Source of the DNA: Chelonoidis abingdonii
Taxonomy: Eukaryota > Chordata > Testudines > Testudinidae
Reading direction: 5' to 3'
DNA length: 64,000 nucleotides
NCBI RefSeq assembly: GCF_003597395.2
Contig: NC_133770.1
Span: forward strand, 13,199,373-13,263,372
This document shows positions 1-11,599 of this stretch, piece by piece; within the stretch, counting starts at the first letter, position 1, and every line of letters begins with the position of its first letter. The translations under genes were made by a program, and so were the position numbers. A model generated the notes under the pieces. It had not been told where the DNA came from and made no database searches. It saw nothing but the letters and a program-made list of their open reading frames with translations.

Positions 1-120
1 TCTAGGTCCCTCTGTATCCTATCCCTACCCTCCAGTGTATCTACCACTCCTCCCAGTTTAGGGTCATCTGCAAACTTGCTGAGGGTGCAATCCATGCCAT
101 CCTCCAGATCAGAGTATAAA
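1..120 (-). mobile_element. CR1 LINE fragment, antisense
   Basis: The plus strand reads as the reverse complement of CR1 ORF2, including the characteristic stretch 'catctgcaaacttgctgagg'. The element runs off the left edge of the window, so its true length is unknown. It is a small degraded fragment with no coding capacity. Confidence 0.75.
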
Positions 121-147
121 CCTTGCAATGTCATGCTAATTTAGTGG

Positions 148-340
148 TTTCAGAATAGCAGCCATGTTAGTCTGTATCCACAAAAAGAACAGGAGTACTT
201 GTGGCACCTTAGAGACTAACAAATTTATTTGAGCATAAGCTTTCATGGGCTACAGCCCACCTCATTGGATGCATGTAACCCACGAAAGCTTATGCTCAAA
301 TAAATTTGTTAGTTTCTAAGGTGCCACAAGTACTCCTGTT
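148..340. mobile_element. Penelope-like element tails joined head to head (palindrome)
   Basis: Two copies of one PLE terminal sequence face each other. The left arm (about 193-260) is antisense and the right arm (about 276-338) is sense; both contain the block 'gtgccacaagtactcct' or its complement. The left end extends a further 45 bases through a segment resembling 'gcagccatgttagtctgta'. Inverted pseudo-LTR arrangements of this kind are known for PLEs. No coding sequence lies between the arms. A degenerate hammerhead-like core is visible on the minus strand at 231-268. Confidence 0.65.
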
Positions 341-418
341 TATTTTATTGGTGTACATCTCAGGATAGTTAATATGCATTGGTTAACCAATGGTAATACG
401 TCTTCTTTTTTTTAACAG

Positions 419-682
419 CGAATACAAAGCCACAGACACCGCCAAGTACGTACTGGAGCAATCAATGTCATGGGGTTGCCATTTTTTGTAGTGGAAAGCA
501 CTAACCTGTATGCTGGACTGCATGGTGTCCTAAAGACAGTAGGTAAAGCTATAAGGCAAAATCCACCCTGGCTGAATAACAGTATTGGTCAAACTAAAAA
601 TCCATACAAACCAGCAGGACTACTTGTAGAGAAAGGTACCACTCAACAGAAGGGTGGGTTCCAACTATCTGATTCTGAATAA
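419..682 (+). CDS. Putative terminal coding exon of an unrecognised gene
   Basis: A pyrimidine tract at about 401-413 leads to an acceptor ending in CAG at 416-418. From 419 the frame is open for 87 codons to a TAA at 680-682. It begins RIQSHRHRQVRTGAINV, passes through MGLPFFVVESTNLYAG and NPPWLNNSIGQTKNPYKPAG, and ends GGFQLSDSE. The segment is not repetitive and the composition looks protein-like. The frame is flush with the acceptor, so this may be the last exon of a gene lying to the left. An ATTAAA at 976-981 could serve as polyadenylation signal. I do not recognise the protein. It could also be a chance open frame; homology to other amniotes would decide. Confidence 0.4.
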   Translation, partial: RIQSHRHRQVRTGAINVMGLPFFVVESTNLYAGLHGVLKTVGKAIRQNPPWLNNSIGQTKNPYKPAGLLVEKGTTQQKGGFQLSDSE

Positions 683-2404
683 TTTCAACAAATATTTCAG
701 ACTGGCTCATTAGAGAGCTATTTCTGAGCTGTTCATTTAGTTTATGGTCTGTGTTTGGTCACGTGTCATTTGCTGCTCCCTGATAGAATGACTGAAACTC
801 TTAACAGGAGAACGATGAATGCCCAATAACAAACAATGTGTTTTCAGTGCAAACTCCCAAAAATTCCAGGATTTGCAAACCGTAGGCCAGTAGGCCAACT
901 TGCTAGCAGTGCACCAGATAGCCTCCCAAGAGCAGCAGGACTTCAGCTTTTCAGGGTTGAATTGTAGTTCTCCAAATTAAAAAAAAGTCAGCATAACTCA
1001 AAGATAAACCAAGTTCCTTCCCCTCACCCAAAGACTTTTGCAGGTTCCACTCTTTGACTAAACTGCTTGCTGAACTTTTATATGAGGACCAGGTGACGAG
1101 TAGGCTGTCACCTGATCCATCACATGGGAGACAGCTCATTAACTCCCTTAAAGGGCCATCCCACCCAGTGATGCAAACACGTTCCCAAATACCACTGGTC
1201 ACATGAATACTTGCAAATAATGAACAGCACAACCACATACACAGCAGCAAATTGAAGCAGTCATTTATCTGCCAACTGATTGGCTAATGTGTTCTCTTCA
1301 TTATTAACCAGCCCTAGTAAAAGCTAGTACACTTAAGTGGTGCACAGGTCTTGGGATAGGCCTCTGGCCAGGGGTGAATTTTACCCATAATGCTAGACAG
1401 TTAAAGTCTATGGTGCGTAGAAACAGGAGCCAAGTACATTAAACTTCTGCTATGCCCAGAAGTAGGCAAATTAACAAGCGGCAAAATGTTGCAAACCAGG
1501 ACATTGCAACACAGTTTTCCAGTTTAATTACGTTCTTTGAAGACAAGTTCTACTTGTACCTAGTGGCATATTTTCTCCTCCAAATAAGCTTAATGCAAGC
1601 ATGCAGGGGAAACTGCTTCTCTGTCTCTGGCCATGGGGGAAAATATATATTTGTATATTGACTGTCAAGAAAAAAACTAGACTTGTAGAAAGAAACGTAG
1701 GCTGAAAATGTCAGGTCCACATGTTTCTTATCACAGCAGAGTGTTCCAAAGAAAATAATTTGCAGTGTGCTTTACAGATGACAGACAGGCAGGATCTGAT
1801 TGGGTTGGAACACCTATATTTCATGTGTTGATCTTGCCACAGAGCTGAAGACCCAATTAATTGAATTAACATGTGATACCAGCCTCAAAAGCCAGCTCAA
1901 CACTGTCCCATTGTTTGAATTTTGGAGTTCTGACAGGACTGCATAACCATATCTAGCTAATAAGGCCATGATCTACTAACTTCCATTTACAACCATGTGT
2001 CTTTGTGCTCTGGAAATCTCAGCAATGACAGCCATTAAGTTGGAGGCTTGGAACGGCTTTTGGTTGGAAAAGGCTCAGTGATGCCCTGCTGTGATACGAT
2101 CGTCAAAATAAACAAGCACAGATTTCTCACTGATTGAATGCACCAGTTAAGTTTTACAATTGGTACTTTATTAAGTGCTGAGTTTATTATTTCATTACAC
2201 TGCACTCACCTGATGACAATAGAATACACACCAAGCCTGTTTTGTTCATAATACTGGTTGAGTTCTAGTACTTATATTTGTGACAGATAAATCGTAAAAC
2301 TGTAAATCATGGATCTAGTCCATCCTCTGGCTAGCAGGGCAGGATTTTCCCCACAGGACTTTTTCCTGTGCCTTGACCAGGTTAATGGTTAATCCCATTT
2401 GAGA
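683..2404. other. No gene recognised; possible 3' UTR then intergenic DNA
   Basis: AT-rich unique-looking sequence. The first 300 bases could be 3' UTR of the preceding exon. Only short open frames occur and none has splice context or a recognisable motif. Confidence 0.4.
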
Positions 2405-2690
2405 AAGGCAGGATAGCACCAGACTGGGACTCAGAAAAGATGGATTTAATTCCAATCCATGTTATAGACTCCCTGTGTGACCAAGGGCAAGTCACTTAAT
2501 CTCTCTGGGCCTCAGGTCTCCATCTGTAAAATGGGGATAACATTTCCTTTCTCCCACCTTTGGTTTGTCTTTCAGGATATGGACTGCTTCTTACTACGTG
2601 TTTTTGTACCACACTGAGCACATTGGGGCCCTGATCTTAGCTGAGACCTCTAGATGTTGCTGCAATCATAACAATTAATACTAATTACAC
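2405..2690 (+). mobile_element. MIR-type SINE
   Basis: The classical MIR core is easy to read: 'tgtgtgaccaagggcaagtc' at about 2474, then 'cttaatctctctgggcctca' and 'catctgtaaaatggggataa'. A tail follows, with 'gcacattggggccctgatct', which reptile MIR copies share. It is a diverged ancient amniote SINE in sense orientation. Confidence 0.85.
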
Positions 2691-3737
2691 AATCAAAGTG
2701 TTTCTTGGTATTTAATCTGAATTGCCCTGATATTTAACCTGAACTGCCCTTTTATTAATTTTATTCCACTCCTATTTATACATCCCTTTGTACAGCCCTA
2801 TATAATACATTTCCTTGACGTTTAAGCCCTCCAGATATTTATAGATACATATTATGGTTTCTGCTTTATGGTCAATTAGCTAAGATATATATATCTGTAA
2901 TATATAGGAAGAAGGTATTATCCCTTTGAATAACTGGTGAGCACACTAGTGCCAGAAGTTGCCAGAAACCAACCAGAGGAGCAAAGGATACGCAGCCAGG
3001 CCAGGAATGTTTGTGTATATTTAGCAAACATGGTTATTTAGGACTGTGACAGGATCCCCAGGCCAGAACCTGGAACTGTGGAACCACTGTGCTCCTTTAA
3101 CTCTTTAGCCTTGGATTATCTCTCACAAAGCTGTGCCAGTGACAAACAGCAACACTCGTCTAGGCACTGCAATCACTCAGTCATCAGCATGTAGAGACCC
3201 GCACCCAGCTGCATTACATGAATGTTCCCTGAGCCACTCATGAATCATACAGAGAGATGCACCAGCCAATCACCCCAGCTTTGCACTTCAGAAATATATC
3301 ATCTTACACTGCTCAAGACTCTCTTGGGCAGTGCAAGCTCATTAATTAGTTTGCCACTTCTTCATGGAAAAGTAGATACTCACCAGCCTTTGTCATCTGA
3401 GCTGAGATTCCCCATACCCTTCAAACAAAACTATACTGTTTTAGGTAAAATATAAAACAGATTTATTAACTACAGAAAGATAGACTATCAGTGATTATAA
3501 GTAGCAGGCATAGAGATCAAAAGTGGTCATCTAAGAAATAAAAATTGACATGCAGTCCAAATTCTAAGTTTAACAGACTAAGCAGGATTTGAATCAAACA
3601 GTCTCTCACCCTAATAGATGTTACAGGCAACTGTAGTTCTCAATACTCAGACTGAACTCCCTTTCAGCCTGGGATCAATCTCCTTAGTTGAAAGTCTTGG
3701 TCTTCCAGAGGATCTTCCAGGTATTGAGATGAGGTGG

Positions 3738-4570
3738 TGTCAAGGTTCCTTCCCCACTCTGAACTTTAGGGTACAGATGTGGGGACCTGCATGGACACTT
3801 CTAAGCTTAATTACTAGCTTAGATCTGGTATCACTGCTGCCATCCAGAAGTTTCAGTGTCTGGATCACTCTCTTTCCCTCCAAAACCTTCCCCTCCCTGG
3901 GTAGTCTTGAGGGACTCCTTCTCCTAATTTCCCCGTGTGGAGACCAGATCCAAATCCTTGGATCTTAAAACAAGGGAAAATTAACCATCCCCCTCCTTCT
4001 CCCACAATCCCTGGTGAGTCCGATCCAATCCCTTGGATCTATAAAACAAGGTCAGATAAGATCTAATCAGGTAAATTCAATCAGGTATTAAAAAAAGGCT
4101 TTTAATTAAAGAAAAGAAAGGTAAAATCATTCTGTAAAATCAGGCAAATTAGAAAATACTTACAGGTTCTTAATCAGATTCATATAGCCAGAGGAACCCC
4201 TCTGGCCTTAGGTTCAAAGTTACAGCAACAGAGGTAAAATCCTCTCGGCAAAAAGGACATTTACAAGGATTGAGAGAAAACAAAAATAGACACACCCTTG
4301 GTCTGGCTTTACTTACAAGGTTTGAAAACAATGATAAGACTGGTATCAGGAAAATTTGCAGCCTCTGGATTGATGTTGGTCACTCCTAGTCCCAAGACGA
4401 ACAACCCAAAACAAAGAGACAAACCAAAGACTTCCTCCCACCAGATTGAAAGTATCTTGTCCCTATTGGTCCCGTCTGGTCAGGTGTCAGCCAGGTTTAA
4501 CAGGAGCTCCTTAGAACCCTTTTACAGGGGTAAAAGAGGCATTAACCCTTATCTATCTAGTTTGTGAATA
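3738..4570 (-). mobile_element. ERV-type solo LTR nested in the 3045-5203 LTR
   Basis: It starts TGTCAAGGTTCCTTCCCC on the plus strand and ends GTTTGTGAATA, a decayed form of the usual GTTTATGACA end. It is flanked by a perfect 5-bp duplication GGTGG (3733-3737 and 4571-4575). The same LTR family occurs in the opposite orientation at 50857-51769. It is 833 bp with no internal coding region. Confidence 0.8.
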
Positions 4571-4748
4571 GGTGGGCAGGAGACCAAGTAATGATGTCAT
4601 TGTTTCTCTTTTAATACCTTCTGTCCAGCTGCTAGAATGATCCTTGCTGTGGACTTAGGGGTCAGGCAGTTCTCATTGGTCAGGCAGTTCCCGCAGTGTA
4701 TGTGTATGGAGCTTCTTGAGAGTGGTTTCTCTTGATCGTCCATTAGTG

Positions 4749-4916
4749 CAGGGCTGCCCAGAAGATTCAGGGGCCCTGGGGCAAAGCAATTTCAGGGGCC
4801 CCTTCCATAAAAAAAAGTTGCAATACTATAGAATAGTATATTCTCGTGGGGGCCCCTGCAGGGCCTGGGGCCTGGGGCAAATTGCCCCACTTGCCCCCTC
4901 CCTCCGGGTGGCCCTG
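4749..4916. mobile_element. Small hAT-like MITE nested in the LTR
   Basis: The 168-bp element starts CAGGGCTGCCCAGAAG and ends CTCCGGGTGGCCCTG, giving imperfect inverted ends typical of hAT (CAGG...CCTG). The flanks CATTAGTG (4741-4748) and CATTGGAG (4917-4924) match at 6 of 8 positions, consistent with an 8-bp duplication. It is non-coding. The interior is rich in 'ggggcaaattgcccc', itself a small palindrome. Confidence 0.7.
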
Positions 4917-5208
4917 CATTGGAGCTTGTCTGGTCAGTGATGGCTGCTCCCGTGTTCCAACTAAAAGGCCAGCTGTGGCCATTCCCAACCTCACCACACA
5001 TTACAAGTGAGACACATAGCAACATTTCACAACTTCACATTCAGCAATAGTACAAACAGTTCGACAGGCTATTACGGTTCAACAGATTAAGACTTTTTAA
5101 ATGATGCCTCACAAGGAGTACATTGTACAAAGTATATCACAGTCATATAACAGTGGTGAATGTGGGGGTTCCAGGGCGCTACTTTGAGGTACTGAGCATC
5201 ACAAGGAC

Positions 5209-6944
5209 ACAATTGTGCCCATGCCTTATTGTTTTTGTTGTGTACAGAGCAAAATAAACAATTGGGAAGGAGGATGGGAATCCTCCTATACACTATATTA
5301 TCAAATTCATTTAGTTTTCCCTCATAGTCCCAGCCCCTTTAGCGGTGCATAATTTGTACCAGAGCTTGTAGAAAAATTGCTTGAGCTACAGCACCCAATT
5401 TCTTGAGCCCCAGCATCTCTTTCATTACAAATTAAGCACTGCCCTTTAGTCATTTTTTTCCTCCACTCACAACTCCACCTACTTTATCGGCATTTTTCCA
5501 GCAATCAGGTGCTGAGGACTGTCTCACCAGAAACCTATAGAAACAGATGCTACTTTGATAGTGAACCCTTCTGAGTGTGAGTGAGTGCCGAGACTGAAAT
5601 GATGAGGTTTCTATAATCACCTCTCTCCCATTCCTCTACTTGGCCTCATCACTCTTTTCTCTCCTCCCCCATCACACTCTTTTTCTCCCTCCAAGCCACA
5701 GCATCTAATTCACACCTGCTCAGGGCTGTCTCTCTTTCCGTGGATTCTACCCCCTCACTCTTCTTCCCACTTCGTTTCCTTCTACCCACCAAGGCTGAGT
5801 CCTCTTCCTCTACCTTCTGCCCTATAAGCCCTCCCAGCGTGGGTGGGTACTCACGAATTCACAAAAACATTCATGACACTGTCCTGTTTCATGAACATCC
5901 CGCAAATAAAACTTCCCTTGCATGAATGCTCCCGAAAAGGCAACGAAAAGTGGGTTACAAATACCGTCAAAGGGAATTCATTTCTTCTATTTAAAATATT
6001 TTTGCAGTATTCATCCATCTCTGGTTAATAGATATAGCATCATCCTCACCAATCAAATCACTTCATTTTTCAAAAGCCATCACATCATTAAGCAATAAGG
6101 CCTGATAGACTGTGAATTATGATGTAGTAATGTGTTCTCAGGTTTTGGCGTAGTGCCTAGAAAATCACCTAAGTGCTATCTACATAATTTGAAATGAATT
6201 GCTATAGAATAATGCGCTGGCTAGAATTCTCGCTGCAAATCTTAATTGTTTTGATTTTATTTTTCTGATACTCAGCATGATTTTCTTCTGAGAACCACTC
6301 TTTTTAATTAGATACCTATCCACTATGAATAATAGTTCATTCAAAAAGTAGCACAAAATAATACATTAAAGAGATCTTCAGTATGGGGTTTTTCTAACTC
6401 TCTTTTCAACCTAAAGGCCAAAATTATATGAAATTGCATTACCCTGGTTGCACTGAGTTTTCCTCCATTTCACAAGTCACCTTATTGGTTTCAGTGGAAT
6501 GGTGCCCTGAGGAAGGTACTATGTAATGTGTGCAGAATCTACCTGAAGTCCTTATTCAGGGCCCCACCTGACTTCTATGATCCCTCTGAATGCAGGTCTC
6601 CTCCTTCCCACAGATTCCCTATACCATGTAGCAAGGAGGTTTATCCACCTCTACAGTAGCATGCTCCTTTCCCCCAGACCTCGTACTTCCTGCTGCATCA
6701 GGACTCCGTAAGTTTAATTTAAAAACAAAACCTTGTAATTAACAAGCCATATGCCTCTCATTGCCCTGGTTACTCTAACCCTGATTGGGCTTGGAACCTT
6801 AAAATGTGCCTGCCCTTAATAACGAGTAGCCCCACTTCCATGAAGCAATTCACTTATGTGCTTTAAGTTAAGTATGTGCTTAAGTACATTGTGGAATCCA
6901 GTTCTCTGTTTGTATTTCACATCCACTTCCCCACCCTTCATCTG
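5209..6944. other. No gene or repeat recognised
   Basis: Mixed composition; pyrimidine-rich around 5640-5850. No open frame with splice signals and no family motif was seen. Confidence 0.4.
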
Positions 6945-7030
6945 TCTTTTAGATTGTAAGTGGTCCCAGGCAGGGACCGTCACCCTGTATGTTTGGAAAG
7001 CACTTTGCATATTTTGGGTGCTCACCATAA
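6945..7030 (+). repeat. L2/MIR-like 3' tail fragment
   Basis: The phrase 'tagattgtaagtggtcccag' followed by 'gcagggaccgtcaccctgta' is a diverged version of the tail shared by ancient L2 and MIR elements. It is too short to assign to one family. Confidence 0.5.
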
Positions 7031-7051
7031 TCTAAATCAACAGTAAAAATA

Positions 7052-7305
7052 ACGAGGAGCCCTTGTGGCATCTTAGGGACTAACAGATATATTTGGGCTT
7101 TCATGGGCTAAAACCCACTTCATTGGATGCATGAAGTGGAAAATACAGTAGGAAGATATATATACACAGAGAACATGAAAAAATGGATGTTGCCATACCA
7201 ACTTTAATGAGATTAATCAAGTAAGGTGGGCTGTTATCAGAAGGAGAAAAAAACCTTTTGTAGTGATAAGCAGGATGGCCCGTTTCAAACAGTTGACAAG
7301 ATCTT
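7052..7305 (-). mobile_element. Penelope-like element tail, antisense
   Basis: It begins 'gaggagcccttgtggcatct' and continues through 'gggactaacagatatatttg' and 'ggctttcatgggctaaaacc', the complement of a PLE tail related to but different from those at 148-340 and 14050-15130. On the minus strand a decayed hammerhead-like core (CCAATGA, stem II, GAAA) is present, but stem III is shortened. No RT sequence accompanies it. Confidence 0.6.
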
Positions 7306-7884
7306 AGAGCTTGGCTGTAGACAATGGATTGTGTGATGTGGTCTGGATACGCCTGTTGCTGAAGTGGAAAAGGTCTGTGCTGAATATTGTAGGTTCACAC
7401 CCTGCTGATGAACCCTGGTGTGTGTGATAACACAAAACACATAGGTATGAAAGTTACTGTAACAAACCTAGAGTAATTGTTGGAATTATTTTATATTGCT
7501 AAATATTGCATTTGGATGTTGTGCTGATATTTATTTACTTCTGCATTTTTATCATTTGTATGGGTTTCTGGGAGTGGTTTATGATACTGGTTGGCTGCAT
7601 CCATACAGTATTTCTAGAGCATGTATATCTACCCATCCTGGTTCTTGTATTGCTCTCCCTCACCATAGTTAAAAAAGATATAATATCTCTCTCTCTTCCA
7701 TCTCTGCAGGGAGGAGTAAATGTTGGTTTGAACTAAGGTTTGTTTGTGTGCATCCTTTTTTACACTCAAATAAGAATATCCAGCATTATAATTAATAAAA
7801 TTCTGAAGAGGATGTAAACCTCAAGCTTCAAGATTTAAACCAACCTCTAATCATTAGAGACCAAGATGAGGCCTAATCTGGGGA

Positions 7885-7993
7885 TGATAGATTATCTCAC
7901 ATCTACCTACTGCAGGGTTTTTACATGTTCCTTTGAAGCGTCTGGCACTGGCCACTTTCAGAGACAGGATCCTGGCCTAGGTGGTGGACCATG
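7885..7993 (+). mobile_element. CR1 LINE 3' tail fragment
   Basis: The stretch 'tgttcctttgaagcgtctgg', then 'cactggccactttcagagac' and 'aggatcctggcctaggtggt', is a diverged copy of the CR1 3' untranslated tail. The same region is seen in the CR1 ending at 34543. Confidence 0.55.
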
Positions 7994-8337
7994 AGTGTGA
8001 TTCACCTTAGCAAGTCCCAAGTTCCTAGATGTAGAAGGTGCTCTAACCTATGTCATCCGTGCAAAAAAAGGTAGTATTTTTTTTTTCCACATCCAGGTAG
8101 CTGTCTCAATGTAAAATTGTAGTGGAAACAAGACACTGTAGTTTTGTTGTCAATACAGCTAATCAAAGACAACACTAAACCTGAGGTTTTCCTTGATTAG
8201 CTCCATGGATGTAATAACTAAAGCACCTTGACTTGGTTAATGTCAATGTGAAAAACACATCTTTTTTGCAGTGAAGACATAATCTTACCATGGAAAATGG
8301 CTCTGGCAATCCCCAGAGTGTTAACCACTGTGGCTTG

Positions 8338-8529
8338 GTCTTCACTAGGGAGAAAAAAGTATTTTAATACATTTACTAACCCATGTTACACACCTACTGA
8401 AGACAAGGCAGATGTAATTTTACTTTAGCTGGTTGACAAAATTCCTATTTTAATTAATGTGGGTTAGTTCCTATGGATTTGCTTAATACTGATTAAAAAT
8501 ATATCTTTTTCCCTAGGGAAGACACAGCC
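8338..8529. mobile_element. Palindromic MITE, probably Harbinger-type
   Basis: The left end 'gtcttcactagggagaaaaa' is mirrored by 'tttttccctagggaagacac' at the right, forming imperfect terminal inverted repeats around about 140 bp of AT-rich DNA. No convincing target duplication was found, so boundaries are approximate. Confidence 0.5.
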
Positions 8530-10425
8530 TGTGCTATCTAGACTCGCTTTGAACAGGGTTAGATGTAGATGGTTCAAATGTCAGCAACCAGACATCACAC
8601 TAGACTTCACGGAGAGGGTACCAGTGGAGTTGCAGCAGTAGTGGGAAATAAGGCTAATATAGACAGCCCCGTGATGTATGTGAGAGAGAAATACTTGGTA
8701 GGGAAAACCAGCTAGAAGAAATGAGTATTATATTTAGTTCTAGATGCAGAGAGGTTTGTGGCCATTCTTATTATGGCCTTTTGTAGAAAATGAAGAGGGC
8801 GGGTCCTGTTTTGAGGAGCTTGAAATCTACAAGAGAGGCATTCCTGGTTCCTAGGCAGATGTATTTAAATATTCAGGGCTTTATTTAATACTCAGCGCAA
8901 GCATATTCCTATAGAGTCAATGCATGTTTAAAACATTTCACAGCATGTCTGAGAGTTACTGCGTACATCTCAATGCACTAAAGTCCTTCAAAAGAGAGAT
9001 TTGTCTTCTCTCATAAAGCCAGCATTTGCCAAGCAACGCTGCATATAGAGGTACCAGTACTTCATGCTTATATGACTTGTATTTGGAGCTCTCCTCTCCT
9101 ATTTTAACGAGGAGCCTTTGTACCAAGAGCTAGTGCTACGCTACTGCTTGCCTCCCATCTGATTGCGCAAGTTTCAACCTGCAACACAGCTTTGGCATCC
9201 CAAAAAACGCATCTTGCAACTGCAGAAAGCTCATTACAAGTTAGGACAGGAACAGATGAATTGGTGTGGTGTGTGCGAGCTGTTATAAATCGAGCAGTTG
9301 CCCAGAAAAGTTGGTAACCACTGCTCTAAGCATTATTCAGCTTTATCACAGTGCTGGTTATGTTGCAATCCTTCGAGTACTTCATCTCTCACCCTCCCAA
9401 GCACTGAGGGCATTTTTAATGATCTAAAAGGCTGGTCTAGGCACATACTGTCTCTGAAATAACTAATTCATTCATGCCTTCTGTTATTTTGGTGCTAAGT
9501 TGGGTGTGGATGCTTGTTTTGAAATAAAAGTGTCTACACACAGACTTCCAATGCAAGTTTGTGTGTAAACCAGTCCAAAAACAAATCCATTCCTATACAT
9601 CCAGAGGGCAATTACAATGGATGCCAGGAGGATATCAGCTATACATTTTGGTTGGAGAAATATTTCTCCCATTGGCAAATATAAGGGGAAATAAATATCT
9701 TGTCCATTTAAGATCATGAGCTAAAATTGGGCAAATAAATCAGAGATTCACCTGGATAGGAGGGTGTCTGTGTTGGGTGTTGGTGCTACAAAGCTCCAGA
9801 CCAAAACTAATTTATTTACTTATTTATCTTTATTTGGCACCAGTCCTTGAAGTAATTGTATCTTGGGTCAGGAAAAGAACTTTCATAGCATCATGGATGA
9901 AATGCTGGAATCTCTTACTGGAATAGGGTAAAACACGCAGACATGGCCCTGGGGGAATACACTCAGTTAAATGGGGTTTCCCTATCAGCACAGAGCTCCT
10001 TGAGTCACCCTAGGCTGCCAGCCTTTGGGATAAGGTATGGAGAGGAGATATGTGAGTAGCAAGCAGAGACAGAGAAAGTACATGCGCTTTGGCTATTTTT
10101 AGGGGCCCATGGGAAGCAGAATGCGACTTTAAGCAGAGGTGGGGCAGGCAGTCCAACAGTTTGGAAAGTGTTTAAAATTACCTTTGACCACTGGCCCCAC
10201 ATCCTCCAGTCCCTCTCTCATTCCTGTGCTGAGTTCAGAGCCATGTAACAGAATTAGGGACAATATATTGCTTTCCAATTTTGCTCTTAAAATACTCTTG
10301 AATTTACATAGCACCTTTTATCCAAGGATCTCTTGTGCTTCACAATAATTAATTAAGCCTCAGGACAACCTGGTATGGCATGTGGGTAGTACTATCTCCA
10401 TTTTATGGGAAGATGGGAAGACTGA
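8530..10425. other. No gene or repeat recognised
   Basis: AT-rich unique-looking sequence with only short open frames. Confidence 0.4.
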
Positions 10426-10736
10426 GGGTACGTCTACATTACCCGCCGGATCGGCGGGTAGCAATCGATCTATTGGGGATCAATTTATCACGTATAGTGT
10501 AGACGTGATAAATCGATCCCTGATTGCTCTCCCGTCGACTGCTGAACTCCAGCAGCGTGAGAGGCGGAAGCAAAGTTGATGGGGGAGCCGTGGCCATTGA
10601 TCCAGCGCTGCGAAGACGTGAAGTAAGTAATTTTAATTCGATCTAAGATACGTCAACTTCAGCTACGCTATTCTCATAGCTGAAGTTGCGTATCTTAGAT
10701 TGATCCTCCCCATCCCCCCCCAGTGTAGACCAGGCC
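10426..10736. mobile_element. PIF/Harbinger-type MITE
   Basis: The left end GGGTACGTCTACATTACC is roughly mirrored by CAGTGTAGACCAGGCC. The right flank is TTA (10737-10739), the usual Harbinger target; the left flank is TGA, so the duplication is imperfect. Inside, 'taagatacgtcaacttcagc' and 'gctgaagttgcgtatctta' (10646-10700) form a long hairpin. It is non-coding. Confidence 0.65.
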
Positions 10737-10739
10737 TTA

Positions 10740-11595
10740 GGCACAGAGATGCTAGGTAACTTGCTCAAGATCAGAGATCAGGTCACTGGCAGAAGCAGCT
10801 CTTTTCCCTAACTTCCAATCATGTGGTCTTGGCACTAGATCATGTCCCTTTCAATTCCATGGGATGTTTTCAAATGGGAAAAAACTTGTTTTGTAGCAAA
10901 GTGTTCTATGTTAAAAAGGAAGCATTTACTTTTGCTACTATCAGCTCAATGAGGGTGCATCCTACTCCTGCTAGAGAAATTTTACACTTGACTTCCACAA
11001 GGGAAGGATTAAGATCCCATGGTACTATTGTAAGGAAAGGAAAATACTGCAGTTTATCTCATTAACATAAATGCTGTGAAGTTATTGTAAACTACAGTAT
11101 TCTTGCAATAAATGGCTTGATAGATTGATTAAATGTCTCAACTTCACTTCAGGTATTAATCAGTTACAGCAGCTATTTATTGCTTTGTATACTTCAAAGA
11201 AACAGAGATTATCCCTTAATTATCTCATTGCAATTCATTCATTGTTTCCTAAATAGTGCCATTACAATGGCAGATTATAGTAGTGAAACTGTGTCAATAT
11301 AAAGTTACAACATCCTTATTTTATGATGCTTCCATGATATAACTGTGATGTAGTTGAAATGCAATTGTAATTTCAGTGCAGCTGCTTGAAAACCCCACTC
11401 TGATACCTTACAAGAGATTATGATGAGAAAACATCTTAATACAAGTCTATTGGGGCCCTGTTCTCACCAAAGCAAAACAGAGTATAATTCTCCTTTGAAA
11501 TATATGTACATACAAGAATCAGAACATGTTAAACCAGGACATATTTGATCAGTTCCCACTTTATTGCATGGATGTGAGTTCCAAACATTCTGTCC
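10740..11595. other. No gene or repeat recognised
   Basis: AT-rich sequence without splice-flanked open frames or known repeat termini. Confidence 0.4.
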
Positions 11596-11599
11596 CTCT

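Larger units (their letters stand above)
3045..5203 (-). mobile_element. ERV-type solo LTR (outer element of a nested stack)
   Basis: It begins TGTGACAGGATCCCC and ends ATCACA, and is flanked by the 5-bp duplication AGGAC (3040-3044 and 5204-5208). The orientation is inferred from an AATAAA on the minus strand (tttatt in 'acagatttattaactacaga'). A related LTR lies at 47587-48953. After removing the two inserted elements (3738-4570 and 4749-4916) and their duplications, the LTR is about 1.15 kb, matching the second copy. No internal retroviral sequence is present, as expected after LTR-LTR recombination. Confidence 0.75.

Noticed and set aside
148..340. Palindrome as a possible CRISPR-like or origin structure
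   Set aside because: Its arms are PLE tails found elsewhere in the window; a vertebrate genomic context makes CRISPR irrelevant.
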